A DNA stretch of 64,000 nucleotides from Bacillus proteolyticus (GCF_001884065.1 NZ_MACH01000116.1:248001-312000), one strand, 5' to 3'; shown: positions 1 through 9,172, counted from the first letter of the stretch. Notes: a model not told the origin generated them from the sequence alone. Translations and numbers: made by a program.

Positions 1-248
1 ATTCCCATTGCAATCAAAGCTATTCGCTTTCTCCACAACTTATAAGGAATAGAAACGATAATCGCTAACATTATCGTTCCAATAGCTAGAGCAATTAATT
101 GTTTTTTAAAAAAGTAATTTGCTGGCCAGTTATGCCTCGAAATCGCAACAATGGAACTAGAACTATATACCATTATAACTCCCAGCACACATAAGATAAC
201 AAGAGGAAGTAACAATGAATAATCCATTGATTTCCATACTTTTTTCAT
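1..248 (-). CDS. ftsW: Cell-division protein FtsW, N-terminal part (cut by window edge)
   Basis: This is the first 82 codons of a SEDS-family membrane protein, the family of septal peptidoglycan glycosyltransferases (FtsW/RodA). The protein begins MKKVWKSMDYSLLLPLV and shows a first transmembrane helix (about residues 10-28) ending in MVYSSSS, a hallmark of the start of FtsW/RodA proteins. A second hydrophobic helix follows at about residues 52-68. The start ATG is preceded by AGAGGAAATGA; an ATG five bases further upstream runs straight into a stop. The gene lies downstream of ylaN on the same strand, as in B. subtilis, where ylaN-ftsW-pycA is the order, and that supports FtsW over RodA. The rest of the gene lies outside the window. 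Confidence 0.85.
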   Translation of the reverse strand, partial: MKKVWKSMDYSLLLPLVILCVLGVIMVYSSSSIVAISRHNWPANYFFKKQLIALAIGTIMLAIIVSIPYKLWRKRIALIAMG

Positions 249-333
249 TTCATTTCCTCTTTCTGTTTCAATTTAATTATTGTTGTATTCCATATGTATA
301 TAGGTTCTTCCTGCTTTATTATACAAATAAAAA

Positions 334-357
334 GCCCAAACTATTTCAGTTTGAGCC
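334..357 (-). terminator. Rho-independent terminator after ylaN
   Basis: Read on the minus strand, a GGCTCAAACT / AGTTTGGGC stem is followed by a TTTTTATTTG tail. It lies directly downstream of ylaN and upstream of ftsW, so the two genes are probably not fully co-transcribed. Confidence 0.75.
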
Positions 358-373
358 CCCCTATTTGAACCCG

Positions 374-661
374 TTATTGTTGTTTGTTTGTAAATGCTTC
401 ATGAAGTGCAGATAACTCACGTTCGAGCTCTCCTAACATTGCTTTCCCTTGTTCTTCTGCAATAAGACCAAGGCGAACTGCAAAATCGACCTCGCGGGAT
501 AGTCCAAACATTTGTGTGTCTAACACTTCTTCATATAATGGACATTGCGGCATTGTAAGATTGTCCATTTGCACCTTAATAAGTCTTAAGATTTTCTCCG
601 CATCCGCTTGTAGAAGGGCTAGTGCCTTTTCCTGATGATTTGATACTGTCTCAGACGCCAA
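374..661 (-). CDS. ylaN: YlaN family protein (UPF0358)
   Basis: This 95-residue soluble helical protein is recognisable as YlaN by its body [20 protein letters not shown] and the [21 protein letters not shown] segment. YlaN is small and essential in B. subtilis under many conditions and has been linked to iron homeostasis through the Fur regulator. It has no membrane segment or signal peptide. The first codon is TTG, eight bases after a GGAGG ribosome binding site. It sits upstream of ftsW, the conserved neighbour order, with a terminator between the two. Family length is about 91 residues, so this copy is complete. Confidence 0.92.
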   Translation of the reverse strand: MASETVSNHQEKALALLQADAEKILRLIKVQMDNLTMPQCPLYEEVLDTQMFGLSREVDFAVRLGLIAEEQGKAMLGELERELSALHEAFTNKQQ

Positions 662-811
662 ATTGATTCCCTCCGTTTCCGTCCTACTCTCACCTATCTA
701 TTAATATTAGCGATAGTTTTAATAAATTGCAATAGAAACATTTTTTGTGACAACAGTGTCTAATACTATTATACTGAAAAGTGGGAGTATAACACAAATG
801 GGGGAACAACA

Positions 812-1309
812 ATGAGCGAAATTTTATTTATTAATGGAAAAGTACGTTTTCCAATCACTATCGATCCAACTGTTTGGATTTTTGATGATCGAAAATTAGA
901 TTTGACAACTTACTTTGATGAAACTAGAGAAGAATCATCCGAATTAGAAACATACTTAAAACATACTTCAGAGCATTGGGATCGCGAAATCCGTGATGGC
1001 GCTGCCTTCCCGCCAATCCAACAAAGCGTAAAGAAATATAAAAAAGAACAGCTTATTAACGGAACATTTGGTATACCACTTCAGCCATTTCTTAAAAATG
1101 CTGAAATTTTAGAAGGTGCTACTCAAGTCGAAATTGAAACCACAGACAATTCGATTACACTCCCGTTAGAAACAGCCAATCAAGCAATTCTCGGTTTTTC
1201 AAAAGAAGGTAAACCATTAAGAGAAGACGGACCTGTTCATCTATATTTCCACGATGGATCTAATAAACAAAATCCGATTCGTAACATCCGTAAATTCACA
1301 ATCATTTAA
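812..1309 (+). CDS. Conserved hypothetical protein, 165 residues
   Basis: I do not recognise a named family. The protein is soluble and mixed alpha/beta, without a signal peptide or membrane segment. It is rich in short beta-type stretches (ILFINGKVRFPITIDP at the N-terminus, PVHLYFHDGS and RKFTII at the C-terminus). The ATG follows GGGGGAACAACA, an acceptable ribosome binding site. It is transcribed away from ylaN and converges on ylaK, with a shared strong hairpin between the stop codons. Its insertion between ylaN and ylaK differs from the B. subtilis order, so it may be a lineage-specific gene. Confidence 0.7.
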   Translation: MSEILFINGKVRFPITIDPTVWIFDDRKLDLTTYFDETREESSELETYLKHTSEHWDREIRDGAAFPPIQQSVKKYKKEQLINGTFGIPLQPFLKNAEILEGATQVEIETTDNSITLPLETANQAILGFSKEGKPLREDGPVHLYFHDGSNKQNPIRNIRKFTII

Positions 1310-1328
1310 ATTGTATAATTAAAAGACA

Positions 1329-1360
1329 AAAAAGGAGTGAGCTGAAGCTCACTCCTTTTT
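1329..1360. terminator. Bidirectional terminator between the 165-residue gene and ylaK
   Basis: A 15-bp perfect stem (AAAAAGGAGTGAGCT and its complement) has a two-base loop and T runs on both strands. It serves the two convergent genes and overlaps the ylaK stop codon. Confidence 0.85.
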
Positions 1361-2687
1361 ATAATAAATCCGCTGCTAGTTGAGCTAAATTAGAACGCTC
1401 TCCTTTAACAAACTTTACATGACCACTAATACGTTGCTCTTTAAACTTCTCTACAACATATGTTAAACCATTATTATATTCATCTAAATACGGGTGATCA
1501 ATTTGCTGAGGATCTCCCATTAATACAATCTTACTTTTTTCTCCTACCCTTGTTAATATCGTCTTTACTTCATGCTTCGTTAAATTTTGTGCCTCATCAA
1601 TTATAATGAACTGGTCTGGAATACTTCTCCCACGTATATAGGTAAGCGCTTCTACTTCAATCGAACCCATTCCAGCTAAAATTGCATCTAGCTCTCCAGG
1701 TTTTTTCGTATTAAATAAATACTCTAGATTATCAAAAATCGGCTGCATCCACGGTCTTAATTTTTCTTCTTTTTCTCCTGGCAAATAACCGATATCTTTT
1801 CCTACTGGTACGATTGGTCTCGCAACCAGTAGTTTTTTATATAATCCTAAATCTTCCGTTTGCATGAGCCCCGAGGCTAATGCAAGTAATGTTTTTCCTG
1901 TACCAGCTTTCCCGGTCAACGTTACTAGCGGAATATCTTCCCGAAGCAACAATTCTAATCCCATAATTTGCTGCACGTTTCGTGGGCGTATCCCCCACAC
2001 TTGCTCATTGTGAAAAATAAGTTTCTTTACCTTCTTACCTAAATGATCCACAATCCCAAGTGCAGAACTAGAGCCCCCTAGTGCATCTTTCATTACAACA
2101 AACTGATTTGGATAAAAAGGATGATTTGCGATTTCAGATAAAGGTAGCTCACCTTTTTCATAAAAATAGTCTAACTGTTCTTTTGATATATACCCTTCTA
2201 AAAATCCTGAATATATATTTTCCACTTCAATTACTCGATCACTTAAATAATCTTCGGCCTGTAATCCGATTGCATCAGCTTTTACCCTTACGAGTACATC
2301 TTTACTTACTAAAATAACTGATTTCCCGTCCTCTTTTTCTTGCTCTTCTAAAGATAGGTTTTTCGCTACAGCTAAAATTCGATTATCATTTGTTTTTTCT
2401 ACAAAAATATCTTGTAGTTGAACAAATGAGCGATGATTTAATTCAATACGAAATGTACCACCATTTTCTAGCGAAATACTTTCATGCAGCTTTCCTATTT
2501 CACGAAATTTGTCTATTAACTTAGACACATAACGAGCATTTCGTCCTACTTCATCCATATAACGTTTTTTCGAGTCAACCTCTTCTAATACAACTGCTGG
2601 AATCACTACTTCATTTGTTTCAAATGAAAAAATAGATAAAGGATCCTGCAAAAGTACATTCGTATCTAACACATAAATTTTATCCAA
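1359..2687 (-). CDS. ylaK: PhoH-family protein with N-terminal PIN domain (YlaK)
   Basis: The 442-residue protein has an N-terminal PIN nuclease-type domain (KIYVLDTNVLLQDP, with acidic residues typical of PIN metal sites). It is followed by a PhoH P-loop ATPase domain with Walker A GKAGTGKT and Walker B FIIIDEAQN. Proteins of this PIN-PhoH architecture are thought to act in RNA metabolism. I place the start at TTG 2687: AGGGGG lies seven bases before it, and this gives the 442-residue length of B. subtilis YlaK. An upstream in-frame GTG at 2708 would add seven residues but has no ribosome binding site. The gene is monocistronic and ends in a bidirectional terminator. Confidence 0.92.
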   Translation of the reverse strand: MDKIYVLDTNVLLQDPLSIFSFETNEVVIPAVVLEEVDSKKRYMDEVGRNARYVSKLIDKFREIGKLHESISLENGGTFRIELNHRSFVQLQDIFVEKTNDNRILAVAKNLSLEEQEKEDGKSVILVSKDVLVRVKADAIGLQAEDYLSDRVIEVENIYSGFLEGYISKEQLDYFYEKGELPLSEIANHPFYPNQFVVMKDALGGSSSALGIVDHLGKKVKKLIFHNEQVWGIRPRNVQQIMGLELLLREDIPLVTLTGKAGTGKTLLALASGLMQTEDLGLYKKLLVARPIVPVGKDIGYLPGEKEEKLRPWMQPIFDNLEYLFNTKKPGELDAILAGMGSIEVEALTYIRGRSIPDQFIIIDEAQNLTKHEVKTILTRVGEKSKIVLMGDPQQIDHPYLDEYNNGLTYVVEKFKEQRISGHVKFVKGERSNLAQLAADLL

Positions 2688-2933
2688 CCTGTTACCCCCT
2701 GACTCCACTTTTAAATTTGTAGAACAAGGGTTTCATCCATAAAATATGGACGAACCATTGTTATAATTATATGTAACGTATAAACGAGGTAGAATCGAAA
2801 TTCATAGAAATTAAACCTTTTCTTTATTTTTTATTCATTTCTATTCAATATATTACTTTTAATTATTATTTTTCACATTAAATCACAATACTCGATTACA
2901 AAAGTTAATGAACGACTTTCCTATTCATCCCAT

Positions 2934-3389
2934 TTATAATTCTTTCATTCCTACCAACACTTGATTATCCAGCTTTTTCGCAGCTCGAAGATCATATGTT
3001 TTTTCATATACTGGTTCTGTAGCAAGTTTCGCTCCATAAAACATAACATCACGAACTTCTTGCACATTCACTTCTATTACAGCTAATTTTAGAGGAATCC
3101 CTTCCATTCTATCTGTTAAAATGTTACCTTCACCACATATGGAAAATACGGATTCATTCGCCATTATAGTCAATACTACCCCTATATTGCGCCGTATATT
3201 TTCCACAATACGTGAGCGTTGATCTACCGCAAATCGAATACTAGTTTCACTCACTGCATATACCCAAGAAATAGCACTTACGTTAGGAATTTGTTTTTCG
3301 AAATCTGTCGTTGCTACCATAACGATACACTCTTTACGTAACGATTGTACTAAATCATCTGTCAATGTAGGCTCTACTACATTCGCCAT
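2934..3389 (-). CDS. ylaL: Pyridoxamine 5'-phosphate oxidase-like split-barrel protein (YlaL-like)
   Basis: The 151-residue protein resembles small flavin-binding split-barrel proteins. It has an N-terminal helix, then IVMVATTDFEKQIPNVSAISWVYAVSE-type strands and a RFAVDQRSRIVENIRRN segment that in this fold lines the flavin phosphate site. It has no membrane segment. It lies between ylaK and ylaI, exactly where B. subtilis has ylaL. The substrate is unknown, and whether it binds FMN cannot be judged from sequence alone. The symbol rests mainly on synteny. Confidence 0.7.
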   Translation of the reverse strand: MANVVEPTLTDDLVQSLRKECIVMVATTDFEKQIPNVSAISWVYAVSETSIRFAVDQRSRIVENIRRNIGVVLTIMANESVFSICGEGNILTDRMEGIPLKLAVIEVNVQEVRDVMFYGAKLATEPVYEKTYDLRAAKKLDNQVLVGMKEL

Positions 3390-3534
3390 ATCTCCACCTC
3401 CAAATAATCTTTCTATATCCCTATCATAACTTATTTTTCGAATTGCGAAAATATTATTTTTTCCCGCTATTATTCAAAAACATTATACTTCCATGATATA
3501 CTTATACTGATAGAATTCGTATTGAGGTGACGAA

Positions 3535-3735
3535 ATGAGAGTCAGATGTATGATTTGTGATAAAAAAGATATGTTAGATGACGAAAATCCTATGGCAAAA
3601 AAATTGCGTAATCGCCCTATTCATACATATATGTGCATGGAATGTACGGAACGCATTGCAGAGCGTACTATGGAACGCCATGCAAGTGGTAATTTCCGAT
3701 TATATCGTGATAAAAAAGTAGAAGACGATTGGTAA
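3535..3735 (+). CDS. ylaI: YlaI family zinc-ribbon protein
   Basis: This 66-residue protein has two CxxC knuckles, CMICDKKD near the N-terminus and YMCMECTERI at about residues 32-41. It is the pattern of the small YlaI/DUF2197 zinc-ribbon family. The role is unknown. The ATG is preceded by GAGGTGACGAA. It is transcribed opposite to its neighbours and ends in a clear shared terminator. Length and position next to ylaL and ylaH match the B. subtilis gene. Confidence 0.88.
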   Translation: MRVRCMICDKKDMLDDENPMAKKLRNRPIHTYMCMECTERIAERTMERHASGNFRLYRDKKVEDDW

Positions 3736-3740
3736 ACCGT

Positions 3741-3776
3741 AAATAAGTCCTTAATCATATAGATAAGGACTTATTT
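3741..3776. terminator. Bidirectional terminator between ylaI and the ylaH operon
   Basis: Perfect 13-bp arms (AAATAAGTCCTTA and complement) with a ten-base loop lie between convergent genes, with TTATTTG on one side and TTACGG on the other. Confidence 0.7.
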
Positions 3777-4046
3777 GTATTTTTCTGGTTCACGATTCAT
3801 CTGATCCAAAAAACAATCAATTGCTTCTACTGGAAATCTTGCACACCTTATTTCTCCATCAATTTCATATGTAATTAAATACATTTCCTCGTTCTTTTCC
3901 ACTTCTACATTTCGTAATTTATGCTCTTCATATATCATATTTCGAAATAATACATACGTTTCTTGTGCAGCGCTATCATCTGGACGCGCTTCCGCAACAG
4001 TTTTAATTGTTAACCAATTATATAGTGCATCTTGTACCGAGCGCAT
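3771..4046 (-). CDS. Conserved hypothetical protein downstream of ylaH
   Basis: A 91-residue soluble protein starting MRSVQDALYNWLTIKTVAEARPD. It is acidic in the middle and ends in basic and acidic residues; there is no signal or membrane segment. Two starts are possible. The ATG at 4046 has AGGGGGAG at good spacing. An upstream GTG at 4064 overlaps the ylaH stop codon (GTGA), which would imply translational coupling. I prefer the ATG because of the ribosome binding site. It is almost certainly co-transcribed with ylaH. I do not recognise a function. Confidence 0.75.
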   Translation of the reverse strand: MRSVQDALYNWLTIKTVAEARPDDSAAQETYVLFRNMIYEEHKLRNVEVEKNEEMYLITYEIDGEIRCARFPVEAIDCFLDQMNREPEKYK

Positions 4047-4060
4047 GAAGCTCCCCCTTT

Positions 4061-4363
4061 TCACCCTGCTTTTTGTTGTTTCACTTGACGTAAACGTAAT
4101 CTATAAATTCCAAGTACAATTGCCGCTACAACAAGCCCCTCCCCCACAGGTAAAAAAACTGCAAAGAACGTTAAAACCGTACATCCAATCGCTAATGATA
4201 TATATATCACTATATTTTTTATTATCGACAGTTTTCTTGCGAATCCCAAGTTATACACAAGCGCACTTAATATAATAATGATGCCATACAGTAACCACAT
4301 CCCTAGTTCTGGATTTTCGTCAACTTTACACAATTTCGCAAAAAACGACATTCTTTCTAACAC
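4061..4363 (-). CDS. ylaH: YlaH-like membrane protein
   Basis: This 100-residue protein has a short cytoplasmic N-terminus and three hydrophobic helices (about residues 22-40, 47-67 and 70-86). It ends in a basic tail, RLRLRQVKQQKAG. It matches the YlaH-like family in size and in its conserved position beside typA. The start is a GTG preceded by AAGGGGG at seven bases. The function is unknown. It overlaps or abuts the downstream hypothetical gene, forming a two-gene unit on the strand of typA. Confidence 0.82.
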   Translation of the reverse strand: MLERMSFFAKLCKVDENPELGMWLLYGIIIILSALVYNLGFARKLSIIKNIVIYISLAIGCTVLTFFAVFLPVGEGLVVAAIVLGIYRLRLRQVKQQKAG

Positions 4364-4485
4364 TATTTATCCCCCTTCTCATAAAAAAATAAAATCACTT
4401 TATGTACTTAATACAAGAGTAACCCGCGAAAAAAATACTGTCCACAAAAAAGAGTAAATATTCTAAAAAATACACACGATAAAAA

Positions 4486-4514
4486 AACAGCTACCTTTAT
4501 TAAAGGTAGCTGTT
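4486..4514 (-). terminator. Terminator of typA
   Basis: AACAGCTACCTTTA and its exact complement form a 14-bp stem, followed on the minus strand by a run of T and lying just after the typA stop codon. Confidence 0.85.
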
Positions 4515-4522
4515 CTATTATT

Positions 4523-6367
4523 TTACGCTTCTACAGATTTCTTTTTCTTAGCAGCTCTTTCGCGCTCGCTCTTATCAAGAATCTTTTTACGTAGACGAAT
4601 TGATTCTGGAGTTACTTCACAGTACTCGTCTTCGTTTAAGTACTCTAATGACTCTTCTAAAGTCATTAAGCGTGGTTTTTTCATTGTTGAAGTTTGATCT
4701 TTCGTCGCAGAACGAATGTTAGTTTGTTGCTTCATTTTTACAACGTTAACTGTTAAATCATTTTCACGTGTATGTTCTCCGACAATCATACCAGCATATA
4801 CTTCTGTACCTGGTTCAACGAAGATTACACCGCGATCTTCAACTTGCATAATACCGTATTGTGATGCTTTTCCTGTTTCAAGTGAAACTAGAACACCTTG
4901 GCGACGTCCACCAACTTGTCCAGCATGTACTGGTTGGTAGCAATCGAATGTATGGTTTAAAATACCGTAACCACGAGTTAATGTTAAGAATTCTGTTGTG
5001 TAACCAATTAAACCACGTGCTGGAACCATGAAAGTAAGGCGAACTTGACCGTTTCCGTTATTCACCATATCTAACATTTCACCTTTACGAGCACCCATTG
5101 ATTCCATAATAGAACCAGTATATTCTTCAGGCACATCGATTTGCACGCGCTCTACAGGCTCACATCTTACGCCATCAACTTCTTTAATAATTACTTCAGG
5201 CTTAGATACTTGTAGTTCATAACCTTCACGACGCATGTTTTCAATTAAGATAGATAAATGTAATTCTCCGCGTCCAGATACGATCCATGCATCAGGAGAA
5301 TCTGTATTATCTACACGCAAACTTACATCTGTTTCTAATTGTGAACGAAGACGCTCTTCAATTTTACGAGATGTAATGAATTTACCTTCACGACCTGCAA
5401 ATGGGCTGTTATTTACAAGGAATGTCATTTGTAATGTTGGCTCATCGATACGTAATAATGGTAAAGCCTCTTCATGCTCAACCGGACATACCGTTTCACC
5501 TACGTTAATGTCTTCCATACCTGAAACAGCTACTAAATCTCCAGCTTTTGCTTCTTCAATTTCTTGACGTTTTAATCCAATATAACCAAATAATTTAGTT
5601 ACACGGAATTGTTTTACACTTCCGTCAACCTTCATTAATGCAACTTGTTGTCCTACTTTCATTGTACCACGGAATATACGTCCAACCCCGATACGACCAA
5701 CATAGTCATTGTAATCAAGAAGCGCTACTTGGAATTGAAGTGGCTCTTCGCTGTTATCAACTGGTGCTGGAATATGTTCAATGATTGTGTCAAACAATGA
5801 TTTCATATTCTCTTCTTGATTTGCTGGATTTGAATCTAAGCTTGCTGTTCCGTTCATTGCTGATGCAAATACAACCGGGAACTCTAATTGATCTTCGTTT
5901 GCACCAAGTTCGATGAATAAGTCAACTACTTCATCAACTACTTCATCAGGGCGAGCGAAGTCACGGTCAATTTTGTTTACAACAACGATTGGCGTTAAGT
6001 TTTGCTCAAGAGCTTTCTTTAAAACAAATCGTGTTTGTGGCATACAACCTTCATATGCATCAACAACAAGTAGAACTCCATCAACCATTTTCATGATACG
6101 TTCTACTTCTCCACCGAAGTCAGCGTGACCAGGTGTATCTAAAATGTTAATTCGTTTATCTTCATAGTGAATCGCCGTATTTTTTGCTAAAATTGTAATA
6201 CCGCGTTCTCTTTCTAGATCATTCGAATCCATTGCACGTTCTTCAACGTGTTCGTTTGCACGGAAAGTCCCCGCTTGACGTAATAATTGGTCAACAAGTG
6301 TTGTTTTACCATGGTCAACGTGGGCAATAATTGCTATATTTCGTAAATCTTGTCGTTTTTTCAACAT
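4523..6367 (-). CDS. typA: Ribosome-associated translational GTPase TypA/BipA
   Basis: The 614-residue protein is a full-length TypA/BipA, a translation-factor GTPase related to EF-G that binds 70S ribosomes and assists 50S assembly and growth at low temperature. The G1 motif AHVDHGKTT, the G2 region RERGITI, G3 DTPGHADFGGEV and G4 NKIDRDFARPDE are all intact. EF-G-like domains II, III and V follow, and then the TypA-specific C-terminal domain. The ATG at 6367 follows AGGAG by six bases; the TTG two codons upstream is too close to that site. The gene is the B. subtilis ylaG orthologue and stands beside ylaF and ylaH as there. Confidence 0.97.
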   Translation of the reverse strand: MLKKRQDLRNIAIIAHVDHGKTTLVDQLLRQAGTFRANEHVEERAMDSNDLERERGITILAKNTAIHYEDKRINILDTPGHADFGGEVERIMKMVDGVLLVVDAYEGCMPQTRFVLKKALEQNLTPIVVVNKIDRDFARPDEVVDEVVDLFIELGANEDQLEFPVVFASAMNGTASLDSNPANQEENMKSLFDTIIEHIPAPVDNSEEPLQFQVALLDYNDYVGRIGVGRIFRGTMKVGQQVALMKVDGSVKQFRVTKLFGYIGLKRQEIEEAKAGDLVAVSGMEDINVGETVCPVEHEEALPLLRIDEPTLQMTFLVNNSPFAGREGKFITSRKIEERLRSQLETDVSLRVDNTDSPDAWIVSGRGELHLSILIENMRREGYELQVSKPEVIIKEVDGVRCEPVERVQIDVPEEYTGSIMESMGARKGEMLDMVNNGNGQVRLTFMVPARGLIGYTTEFLTLTRGYGILNHTFDCYQPVHAGQVGGRRQGVLVSLETGKASQYGIMQVEDRGVIFVEPGTEVYAGMIVGEHTRENDLTVNVVKMKQQTNIRSATKDQTSTMKKPRLMTLEESLEYLNEDEYCEVTPESIRLRKKILDKSERERAAKKKKSVEA

Positions 6368-6507
6368 GTCCAACTCCTAATGTCTTTTTAATCCTTCTCT
6401 ATTATAAGAGCGAAGGGGATACTATGGCAATCAAAATAAAATCAAGAATGAAAATATAGTTGTATTCTTACTTTTGTGAAAGTAAAATGAGATTGGAGGG
6501 TGAAGAA

Positions 6508-6687
6508 ATGGAACACATTCAATATCGCTTTTTATTAACTGCAATTATCGGTGTTATTTTCTTAATTGGTATCGGTATTATGATTGCTGAAAATAGTCCC
6601 ATCGGTGTTATCATTTGCATTATCGGCACATTTGTTACAGTTGGATACGGTTTTGTAACAAAAAGAAAAATGCGTAAATCGCAATAA
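6508..6687 (+). CDS. ylaF: YlaF family two-helix membrane protein (DUF5325)
   Basis: This 59-residue protein consists almost entirely of two transmembrane helices (FLLTAIIGVIFLIGIGIMIA and a second one around VIICIIGTFVTVGYGF) and a basic tail, KRKMRKSQ. I chose the ATG at 6508 because GGAGGGTGAAGAA lies immediately upstream; an in-frame ATG at 6460 lacks a ribosome binding site. It is divergent from typA, the arrangement of B. subtilis ylaF/ylaG. Function unknown. Confidence 0.85.
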   Translation: MEHIQYRFLLTAIIGVIFLIGIGIMIAENSPIGVIICIIGTFVTVGYGFVTKRKMRKSQ

Positions 6688-6692
6688 CGTTA

Positions 6693-6730
6693 AAAAGTAA
6701 GAAGCTTCTTTTATAGCCTCTTACTTTTTT
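6693..6730. terminator. Bidirectional terminator between ylaF and yktC
   Basis: AAAAAGTAAG and CTTACTTTTT pair across an 18-base loop that may form an inner stem. T runs occur on both strands between two convergent genes. Confidence 0.75.
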
Positions 6731-6732
6731 TG

Positions 6733-7524
6733 TTACTGCGATACAAATGGTAATAACTCTTCATATACTCCTGGTTTTGCAACTAACACACTGCTCTTCT
6801 CTATGATAGAAAGAGGAGTTCCAGAGAAGGTTGTTACTCTCCCGCCAACTTCTTCTACGATAATCTGTCCCCCGCCAAAGTCCCATGGCGATAAACGCGG
6901 TGTTACATACGCATCTAATCTTCCCGTTGCAACATATACCATTTCTAGCGCAGCACAACCATAAGACCTCGTTCCTCTCGCTTTCTTAACAAGCCTCATC
7001 ATTTTTTTCGTATTCAGCAATGGATTATCAGTAAGCCATATCGCATTTAGAGCTATAATTCCCTGTTCTATTGTTCCTTCTTCTAGCATGGGAATAGGTA
7101 AATCATTATAAAAGGCCCCTTCTCCCTTTATCCCATGATATAATTCATCATGAACTGGATCATAAATAAGGCCAATTTTTCCGATACCGTTCTCATAAAT
7201 TCCAATTGAAATTGCGAAATTTCTTTTTTGGTGAACAAAGTTCATCGTGCCGTCAATTGGATCAATTAACCAAACAACCCCATTAGAAGAAGTGATTTCA
7301 TCTCCATAGCCTTCTTCTCCTAAAATATTATGGGACGGGAATGTTTCTTTAATTCTCCCAATTAAAAACCGCTCCGTTTCTCGATCCATGTTTGTTACTA
7401 AATCCGCTGCATTAGATTTTGTTTCTATAATAAGTGCTTTTTTCAGCGATCCCATTAAACGTTCTCCCGCTTCTCGAATCCACTGTTTTGCGTGTGTATC
7501 AATATCTTTCCATATCTCGTGCAT
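6733..7524 (-). CDS. yktC: Inositol monophosphatase family protein (YktC)
   Basis: This 263-residue enzyme has all three motifs of the lithium-sensitive phosphomonoesterase family. They are GEEGYGDE (metal-binding glutamates, about residue 68), WLIDPIDGTMNFVH (about residue 86; the family signature DPIDGTxNF) and PWDFGGGQIIVEEVGG near the C-terminus. It is predicted to hydrolyse inositol-1-phosphate or a similar small phosphate ester; B. subtilis YktC has this activity in vitro. It lies downstream of ykzI on the same strand, with a terminator hairpin between them, as in the B. subtilis ykzI-yktC pair. Confidence 0.93.
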   Translation of the reverse strand: MHEIWKDIDTHAKQWIREAGERLMGSLKKALIIETKSNAADLVTNMDRETERFLIGRIKETFPSHNILGEEGYGDEITSSNGVVWLIDPIDGTMNFVHQKRNFAISIGIYENGIGKIGLIYDPVHDELYHGIKGEGAFYNDLPIPMLEEGTIEQGIIALNAIWLTDNPLLNTKKMMRLVKKARGTRSYGCAALEMVYVATGRLDAYVTPRLSPWDFGGGQIIVEEVGGRVTTFSGTPLSIIEKSSVLVAKPGVYEELLPFVSQ

Positions 7525-7561
7525 GTTTAAACACTCCGATCTATACTGTTCACAGAAAAAA

Positions 7562-7581
7562 CGAACCCTTTATAAGGTTCG
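7562..7581 (-). terminator. Terminator between ykzI and yktC
   Basis: On the minus strand CGAACC and GGTTCG pair and are followed by seven T. It probably ends most ykzI transcripts and leaves partial read-through into yktC. Confidence 0.7.
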
Positions 7582-7612
7582 CACCAACTAATTTTTTATT
7601 CATATACTATTA

Positions 7613-7801
7613 TTACGCTTCTAAACGAATCATTTCAAGTCTTAACACTTCTAATTTTTCTACACACTCTTCTTTTTTCTGTTTGTCATTCTCCATCATT
7701 GCATCATATAAAGTTGCTAATTCATAATCTAGCTCCAAACGTAGCACCGGAATTCTTTTTTCAGCATCTGTTCTCTTTAACGCATTAATCACCTGTCTCA
7801 T
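7613..7801 (-). CDS. ykzI: YkzI-like small coiled-coil protein
   Basis: This 62-residue, highly charged, all-helical protein contains the pattern RLELDYELATLYDAMMENDK, with leucine-rich heptads continuing to the C-terminus (LEVLRLEMIRLEA). It has no cysteine, signal or membrane helix. Its position directly upstream of yktC matches B. subtilis ykzI. A GGAGG ribosome binding site precedes the ATG. Function unknown. Confidence 0.8.
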   Translation of the reverse strand: MRQVINALKRTDAEKRIPVLRLELDYELATLYDAMMENDKQKKEECVEKLEVLRLEMIRLEA

Positions 7802-8006
7802 ATTATTTGCCTCCTCCCAATATTCGTTTGCCCTCGGACTAGAATTGATTCAATTTTCTGATTTTTTGTTTTATACTATACTATGTTGGATAAATCATCT
7901 ATGCAACAAAATTATATTTTTTTATTAAAATTTTTTTGTGCTGTTTTTTTTATGAATAGTACAAGCTATGCTAAAATAAAACAAAATAGGAGTTGGAGGA
8001 ACAATC

Positions 8007-8633
8007 ATGCCACTACAAACATTCACATCAACTGATTTTGAAGTTTTTACTGTTGATGGTCTTGAAGAACGAATGAGCGCAATTAAAACGAATATTCATC
8101 CTAAGCTAGAAGCTTTAGGGGAACAGTTTGCAGAATACTTATCAAAACAAACCGATGAAAACTTTTTCTACCATGTAGCCAAACACGCACGCCGCAAAGT
8201 CAATCCACCAAATGATACTTGGGTTGCTTTTTCAACAAATAAACGTGGATATAAAATGTTACCACATTTTCAAATTGGTTTATGGGGTACTCACGCTTTC
8301 ATATACTTTGGTTTAATCTATGAGTGTCCGCAAAAAGTGGAGACGGCTCACGCCTTCTTAGAACATTTAAATGATTTAAAAACGAATATTCCAAATGACT
8401 TCGTATGGTCCATTGACCATACTAAACCAGGTGTAAAATTACATAAAACGCTTGAAACGGAAGACTTACAAAAGATGATTGAACGTTTAGCTACTGTGAA
8501 AAAAGCAGAATTATTAGTCGGTATTCATATATCACCAGAGGAGTTTTCAGCAATGACCAACGAACAATTCCTTGCTAAGATTGAATCTACGATGCAATCA
8601 CTCCTTCCTTTATATGCAATTTCTAATCGATAA
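8007..8633 (+). CDS. yktB: YktB family protein (UPF0637/DUF1054)
   Basis: A 208-residue soluble protein typical of the DUF1054 family. It begins [21 protein letters not shown] and contains the conserved [17 protein letters not shown] and [18 protein letters not shown] segments. No enzymatic role is established that I know of. It is divergent from ykzI and convergent with yktA, as in B. subtilis, and ends in a strong shared terminator. The ATG has GGAGTTGGAGGAAC just upstream. The length equals the family norm of about 210 residues. Confidence 0.92.
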   Translation: MPLQTFTSTDFEVFTVDGLEERMSAIKTNIHPKLEALGEQFAEYLSKQTDENFFYHVAKHARRKVNPPNDTWVAFSTNKRGYKMLPHFQIGLWGTHAFIYFGLIYECPQKVETAHAFLEHLNDLKTNIPNDFVWSIDHTKPGVKLHKTLETEDLQKMIERLATVKKAELLVGIHISPEEFSAMTNEQFLAKIESTMQSLLPLYAISNR

Positions 8634-8644
8634 ATCGATAGTAG

Positions 8645-8672
8645 AAAACGGACAATTTATATTGTCCGTTTT
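8645..8672. terminator. Bidirectional terminator between yktB and yktA
   Basis: AAAACGGACAAT and ATTGTCCGTTTT form a 12-bp perfect stem with a four-base loop and a T run on the plus strand. Confidence 0.85.
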
Positions 8673-8721
8673 TAGTTGTTATCACATTATAGCACTTTGT
8701 ATTTTATTTTTCAAAATATTT

Positions 8722-8991
8722 TTACATTTTTACAATCTTTTTTTCCGCTACTTCTTTTGCCTTTTGAATCGCACGATATATAGAATATCCACTTACTTCT
8801 TGAAATTCTTTATCAATTTTTTTCTCCGCTGCCTTCGATGGTACAATCTCTTTAAAACGACGATATAATTCCATCAAGTCTTCTCTCAAAACTCCTTTTT
8901 CATATACCTTTTCAATCGCTTCATAAAACTTTACAACTGCTACCATTTCTTCATTTGACCAATCGTAATCAAGTGGATATTGATATTCCAT
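8722..8991 (-). CDS. yktA: YktA family protein (UPF0223)
   Basis: This 89-residue helical protein starts [20 protein letters not shown], which is diagnostic of UPF0223. The body [39 protein letters not shown] is also typical of the family. Length matches exactly. The function is unknown. It is divergent from speA across a roughly 380-bp region, the same context as in B. subtilis. Confidence 0.93.
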   Translation of the reverse strand: MEYQYPLDYDWSNEEMVAVVKFYEAIEKVYEKGVLREDLMELYRRFKEIVPSKAAEKKIDKEFQEVSGYSIYRAIQKAKEVAEKKIVKM

Positions 8992-9172
8992 TTTTGCACC
9001 TCATTCAGTATTCTTTCTTTTTCCATTATGCTACCTTTAAAAGAACCTTTTATTCTTCACTATAGCCACTCTGCATTATACACCATTTATCCATTTCAAT
9101 GGAATTGTCTTCCTCTTTGCAGTATTTAAAATATAACTATTAAACATACTCACCTTGAAAATGAAATTTTTC

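Noticed and set aside
4716-6128. Several frames of 70-110 codons antisense to typA
   Set aside because: They are shadows of the highly conserved typA gene and lack ribosome binding sites.
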